Shown: piece after piece, positions 28,835-32,679 of the stretch
How the letters are laid out: each line of letters opens with the position of its first letter
Numbering within the stretch: the first letter of the stretch is position 1
From: Oceanispirochaeta sp.
GTDB taxonomy: Bacteria > Spirochaetota > Spirochaetia > DSM-2461
Direction of reading: 5' to 3'
NCBI RefSeq assembly: GCF_027859075.1
Contig: NZ_JAQIBL010000327.1
Span: forward strand, 1 to 32,679
Length of the DNA: 32,679 nt
Notes under the pieces: generated by a model
What the model was told of the DNA's origin: nothing
The model's database searches: none
Seen by the model: the letters and a program-made list of their open reading frames with translations, nothing else
Position numbers and translations under genes: made by a program

Positions 28835-30402
28835 ATGATTTCCTTTTTCAAACGCTGAGAGGTAGTTATATGACCGATGGCGGAAGCATTTACCAGGTTT
28901 TCCTCGGTCATTTCTTTATCACTGAATTCTCCGGTGATTCGGCCCTTTGAAAGAACAATGACCCTGTCGCAGATAGCCAGAAGCTCTTTAATCTCTGAAG
29001 TAACGAGGATGATACCCAGGCCTTTTTCTGCAAGATCATTCATGATATTAAAGATTTCTCCCTTGGCCCCTACATCGATACCCCTTGTCGGTTCATCCAA
29101 TAGAAGCACTTTCGGGTTCGTCAGCAGGCTCTTACCAAAGACAACCTTCTGTTGATTCCCTCCGCTGAGGGATGTAATAAGGACTTCCGGACCGGGAGCC
29201 TTGATGGACAGGTTCGCAAACATGGCGCTTACATTTTCCACTTCGGCTTTCCGGCCGATGTGAAATTTGTTCTGAACAATGCGCCATAAACCGGCCAAAG
29301 TCAGGTTATGAGAGACAGTCATGGATTGTATCAGGCCTTCCCTCTGGCGATCTTCAGGGACAAGGGCAATGCCCTTGTGAATAAGATCTTTTATATTCGG
29401 CTCACCCAAAAGTTCATCCACTAGAGTGATCCTGCCTGTGGCGAATTCATGCAGCCCCATAATGGATTCCAAAAATTCCGAGCGCCCTGCACCCAGCAGT
29501 CCATATATCCCGAGGACTTCACCCTGCCTCAGTTCCAGGGAGACATGATTCAAAACAGGCTCTTCCAGAGCTCCCTGAAGAAAAAAATCTTCTACCTTTA
29601 ATAGAACATCCCCTATGGACCGGGTTCCCGAATGAAAGATTTTGCTGGTATCTCCACCCACCATAGAACTGACAATCCATTGAAGATTAACTTCATCCAT
29701 GGGCTTCTCTGTAATCAGGTTCCCATCTCTAAGAACCGTAATAAAGTCACCGATCTGAATGAGTTCCTCCAGACGGTGTGAAATATAAATGATGGAAACA
29801 CCATTATTCTTTAATTCATCAATGATCTGGAATAGTACATCTACTTCTGATTTTGAAAGAGCAGAAGTCGGTTCATCCATGATCAAAATGGAAACATCTT
29901 CTACCAGGGCCTTTGCGATCTCAACGATCTGCTGCTGCCCGACTTTCAGACTCTGAACAAGGCTGCGGGGGTCAATCTCCTGTTCCAGCTTGTTCAGAAT
30001 TTCCGATGCTCTTCTCTCCTGCTCTTTATGGTCGATCCATCCGGGTCGGGACTCAATTTCCCGCCCTAAAAAAATATTCTCGGCGACACTCAGATTCGGA
30101 AAAAGATTGAGTTCCTGGTAAATGATTCCGATGCCCTGTTGTGCAGCAGTTTTCGGTGTCAGATGGGAGAACTCCATACCGTTGCAGTGGATGATTCCAC
30201 TGGAGGGGTGCTCGACACCGGACAAAATTTTCATCAGTGTAGATTTGCCGGCACCATTTTCACCGACCATAACATTGACCTTTCCACGGTACACATTAAA
30301 ATTAACACCATTAAGGGCCATCGTACCGGGATAGACTTTTCTTATCTTTTCAGCACGGAGAATAATCTCTAAATCATTCTCCCTGCTCTGATTATTTTCC
30401 AT
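28831..30402 (-). CDS. Sugar ABC transporter ATPase, RbsA type (CUT2, two ATPase domains)
   Basis: A 523-residue ATPase with two tandem nucleotide-binding domains. The first has Walker A at 47-55 (GENGAGKST), signature SLKVGQQQIVEIAKAL and Walker B LIMDEPTSAL. The second has the degenerate Walker A GLLGAGRSEF (about residue 300) normal for RbsA-type proteins, signature LSGGNQQKVVFGKSL and Walker B LLLDEPTRGIDVGAKGEI. It sits between the DUF2291 lipoprotein gene (one base apart) and the permease gene (four-base overlap). It powers import of the sugar bound by the protein at 31132-32085. Confidence 0.96.
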   Translation of the reverse strand: MENNQSRENDLEIILRAEKIRKVYPGTMALNGVNFNVYRGKVNVMVGENGAGKSTLMKILSGVEHPSSGIIHCNGMEFSHLTPKTAAQQGIGIIYQELNLFPNLSVAENIFLGREIESRPGWIDHKEQERRASEILNKLEQEIDPRSLVQSLKVGQQQIVEIAKALVEDVSILIMDEPTSALSKSEVDVLFQIIDELKNNGVSIIYISHRLEELIQIGDFITVLRDGNLITEKPMDEVNLQWIVSSMVGGDTSKIFHSGTRSIGDVLLKVEDFFLQGALEEPVLNHVSLELRQGEVLGIYGLLGAGRSEFLESIMGLHEFATGRITLVDELLGEPNIKDLIHKGIALVPEDRQREGLIQSMTVSHNLTLAGLWRIVQNKFHIGRKAEVENVSAMFANLSIKAPGPEVLITSLSGGNQQKVVFGKSLLTNPKVLLLDEPTRGIDVGAKGEIFNIMNDLAEKGLGIILVTSEIKELLAICDRVIVLSKGRITGEFSDKEMTEENLVNASAIGHITTSQRLKKEII

Positions 30403-30403
30403 T

Positions 30404-31066
30404 TTACTCTCCAGGATGAATGATCAATATGACTGGAGTAATGATGATGCTGCCGGTACCATCCAGTATAAAAACACCGAAAAACTCGGCTGAACTATTC
30501 TCTGGAACATCATCTCCCAGAGTACTCACAACATGATCCCTTATATAAAAATTGATCTCTCTCGAAATATTGGCAAACTCTATTTGATTGGCAAAATCTC
30601 CAAAATTAATAAAGGACAGAGCATCCCTGACGGCACTTTTCTTAATGACCGGTCCAATCTGAATCTGACAGTATTCATTCCCTCTCAGGTCAGGTGTATC
30701 GAGGGCGAGAAGTCCTGCAGCGGACTCTTGATTGATGCTTTTTATCGGGATATTACCTTTTACAATAAAACTGAAGGGTGAGCTCTCTTCTTTCCTGATA
30801 CCGTGCTTTTCGATTGTCTCATCCTGATCCCGCCTGAGCGAGACCATAAGGAAGTTCAGATCCACAGCATTCTCCTTGATTTCGGGAACAATCCGGGCAT
30901 CCCAGCATTCTTTAATAAAGCTGGCGGCATCAAAGTCTTCGCTTTCAAAATAGAAGGTGACACCCCCCTCTTCCTTTTGGTCATCGTCATGACGCACGAC
31001 GGTACAGGAAAAAAGCAAAGGGAACAAACAGAGACTGATTAAGATTTTAGATAATTTTTTCAGCAT
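30404..31066 (-). CDS. DUF2291 family periplasmic lipoprotein
   Basis: A 220-residue lipoprotein. I choose ATG 31066, five bases after GGAG; an upstream in-frame start (31081) overlaps the ribosome binding site. The signal peptide ends in the lipobox LLFSC, with C21 as the lipidated residue. The mature part carries DUF2291 features such as FDAASFIKECWDARIVPEIK, IQIGPVIKKSAVRDALSFIN then FGDFANQIEFANISREIN and the ending IIITPVILIIHPGE. DUF2291 genes occur between the binding-protein and ATPase genes of CUT2 importers in proteobacteria and spirochaetes, for example near erythritol-type systems, but their function is not known. Here the order is the same, so an accessory role in this importer is likely. 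Confidence 0.85.
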   Translation of the reverse strand: MLKKLSKILISLCLFPLLFSCTVVRHDDDQKEEGGVTFYFESEDFDAASFIKECWDARIVPEIKENAVDLNFLMVSLRRDQDETIEKHGIRKEESSPFSFIVKGNIPIKSINQESAAGLLALDTPDLRGNEYCQIQIGPVIKKSAVRDALSFINFGDFANQIEFANISREINFYIRDHVVSTLGDDVPENSSAEFFGVFILDGTGSIIITPVILIIHPGE

Positions 31067-31082
31067 AGTAACTCCAGCCATG

Positions 31083-31111
31083 ATTGCCCTGGCAGTTCCT
31101 GCCAGAGCAAT
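31083..31111 (-). terminator. Intercistronic stem-loop after the CUT2 binding-protein gene
   Basis: ATTGCCCTGGCAG (31083-31095) pairs with CTGCCAGAGCAAT (31099-31111) over 13 positions with one mismatched (C-A) position on the plus strand, equal to a G-U pair in the minus-strand RNA, around a three-base loop. It lies 20 bases after the binding-protein stop codon. No U-tract follows on the minus strand, so it probably stabilises the upstream message or partly attenuates the rest. Confidence 0.75.
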
Positions 31112-31131
31112 ATTTCTTCTATTTTTTAATT

Positions 31132-32100
<969 letters not shown>

Positions 32101-32115
32101 TTACATTTACTTACG

Positions 32116-32144
32116 GTTTTATCATAGAAACAGTGAGTTGTCAA
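32116..32144 (-). promoter_or_regulatory. Predicted promoter of the CUT2 importer operon
   Basis: On the minus strand TTGACA (32139-32144) and TAAAAC (32116-32121) are separated by 17 bases, about 30 bases upstream of the binding-protein ATG. Confidence 0.5.
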
Positions 32145-32167
32145 TTTTATTTGCTATTAAACCTTCG

Positions 32168-32253
32168 TATGGTTTCATTATTCACCATTAAGCTTTCGTT
32201 TGTTTTCGTACAATATTGACAATTGGAAACATCAATGATATGTTTTCATAATT
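32168..32253. promoter_or_regulatory. Three direct repeats in the shared promoter region (operator candidates)
   Basis: TATGGTTTCATTATT (32168-32182), TTTGTTTTCGTACAA (32199-32213) and TATGTTTTCATAATT (32239-32253) resemble one another; first and third agree in 13 of 15 positions. The third overlaps the plus-strand -10 box and is also one arm of an inverted repeat with GGAAACAT at 32225-32232. Such repeats would suit one regulator acting on both the importer operon and the transketolase genes. No regulator gene for this module is visible in the window. Confidence 0.5.
32216..32244 (+). promoter_or_regulatory. Predicted promoter of the transketolase gene
   Basis: TTGACA (32216-32221) and TATGTT (32239-32244) are spaced by 17 bases. 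Transcription would start near 32251, about 27 bases before the ATG. Confidence 0.55.
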
Positions 32254-32277
32254 ACAAATTAGAAGGATCCAATTGTG

Positions 32278-32679
32278 ATGAAAAATCCATTTAGCTTGAA
32301 TGCTTTAGAGATTATTGAGAAAGCCAGGAACATCCGGAAAAGTATAATTTCGATGAATTCCAATGCAGGTGCGGGCCATACCGGTGCCGACCTTTCAGAA
32401 GCAGATATTCTCGCCAGTATATATTTTAATATCCTGTCTTATGACCTTAATTCTCTGTCCCATCCCGATAGAGACAGATTTATTCTCAGCAAGGGCCATG
32501 GAGTCGGCGGGTATTACTGCACATTGGCGGAAGCCGGAATCATCGAGAGAAAACTTCTGGATCTCTATTTGAAAAAAGACTCCCCCCTCCCCGGCCATCC
32601 AGTCCGCCAGAAAACCCCGGGAATTGAGTTCAACACGGGAGCCCTAGGTCACGGATTTCCAGTCTCTGTGGGTCTGGCA
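32278..32679 (+). CDS. Transketolase, N-terminal subunit of a split enzyme (5' part only)
   Basis: The first 134 codons of a gene that runs off the right edge. It matches the thiamine-diphosphate-binding half of transketolase: SMNSNAGAGHTGADLSEADI, LASIYFNIL, DRDRFILSKGHGVGGYY, GHPVRQKTPGIEF and NTGALGHGFPVSVGLA. H in GAGHTG and H in SKGHG are cofactor or substrate-site residues, and NTG-LG-G is the strongly conserved core. The compact start and GALGHGFP form are those of split transketolases, whose second half is a separate gene, expected beyond the edge. AAGGA lies ten bases before ATG 32278; a GTG directly before it is also possible. It is divergent from the importer-isomerase operon and probably acts on the ketose made by that isomerase. 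Confidence 0.9.
   Translation, partial: MKNPFSLNALEIIEKARNIRKSIISMNSNAGAGHTGADLSEADILASIYFNILSYDLNSLSHPDRDRFILSKGHGVGGYYCTLAEAGIIERKLLDLYLKKDSPLPGHPVRQKTPGIEFNTGALGHGFPVSVGLA

Noticed and set aside
28212-28838. 208-codon plus-strand open frame opposite the CUT2 permease
   Set aside because: It is the antisense shadow of a strongly conserved permease; its Pro/Ile-rich sequence is what reversed permease codons give.

Overview
The window looks like chromosomal DNA of a free-living, carbohydrate-fermenting spirochaete (Spirochaetales). This is an inference. Its three solute-binding proteins start with a short signal peptide followed directly by a Gly/Ser/Gln/Glu-rich linker ([27 protein letters not shown]), a style I associate with that group. 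There is no rRNA or tRNA gene and no CRISPR array, and I saw no intact transposase gene.

Layout. (1) 1-2542: a LacI-type regulator on the minus strand with no AUG, GUG or UUG at the expected start, two near-identical palindromic operators flanking it, and an aldo/keto reductase with a C-terminal two-cluster ferredoxin domain. (2) 2836-7820: gltA (citrate synthase) with a good promoter, then a patchwork accessory region. It holds a small membrane protein, a remnant of a diversity-generating-retroelement accessory protein (Avd), a RelE/HigB-HigA toxin-antitoxin pair, an AAA/DUF4143 ATPase, a frameshifted sugar isomerase fragment, and two broken pieces of a second gltA 3' end that flank the ATPase. 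(3) 7820-10300: an outer-membrane beta-barrel protein, an isoprenylcysteine-methyltransferase-like membrane enzyme, a membrane-bound LuxR-type regulator and a dead GNAT acetyltransferase. (4) 10370-15105: a FadR-type regulator diverging from a TRAP transporter operon (dctP-dctQ-dctM) and a DapA/NanA-family aldolase, with a perfect FadR-style operator in the promoter. (5) 15176-22775, minus strand: a GntR/LacI hybrid regulator, a CUT1 sugar ABC importer without its own ATPase, and a GH38 alpha-mannosidase whose last ~33 codons are displaced by a frameshift. (6) 23253-26236: a HAD phosphatase, an unrecognised acidic-tailed protein, and two tandem Hsp20 genes preceded by a convincing sigma-54 promoter and upstream inverted repeats. 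(7) 26343-32679: a CUT2 (ribose-type) ABC importer with a DUF2291 lipoprotein and an L-fucose-isomerase-family enzyme, diverging from the N-terminal half of a split transketolase that runs off the right edge.

How it works together. Three independent sugar or sugar-acid uptake and catabolism modules sit next to one another, two of them with their own local regulator. In each, a strong stem-loop directly follows the binding-protein gene, which would give excess binding protein over membrane components. The isomerase-importer-transketolase module looks like a pathway for an unidentified sugar that is isomerised to a ketose and cleaved by a transketolase. I see no complete, clearly unprecedented defence or mobile system. 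The strongest items for follow-up are the gltA duplication scar with its Avd remnant, the sigma-54-controlled hsp20 pair, the mannosidase frameshift, the LacI gene without a normal start codon, and the isomerase/transketolase pathway.
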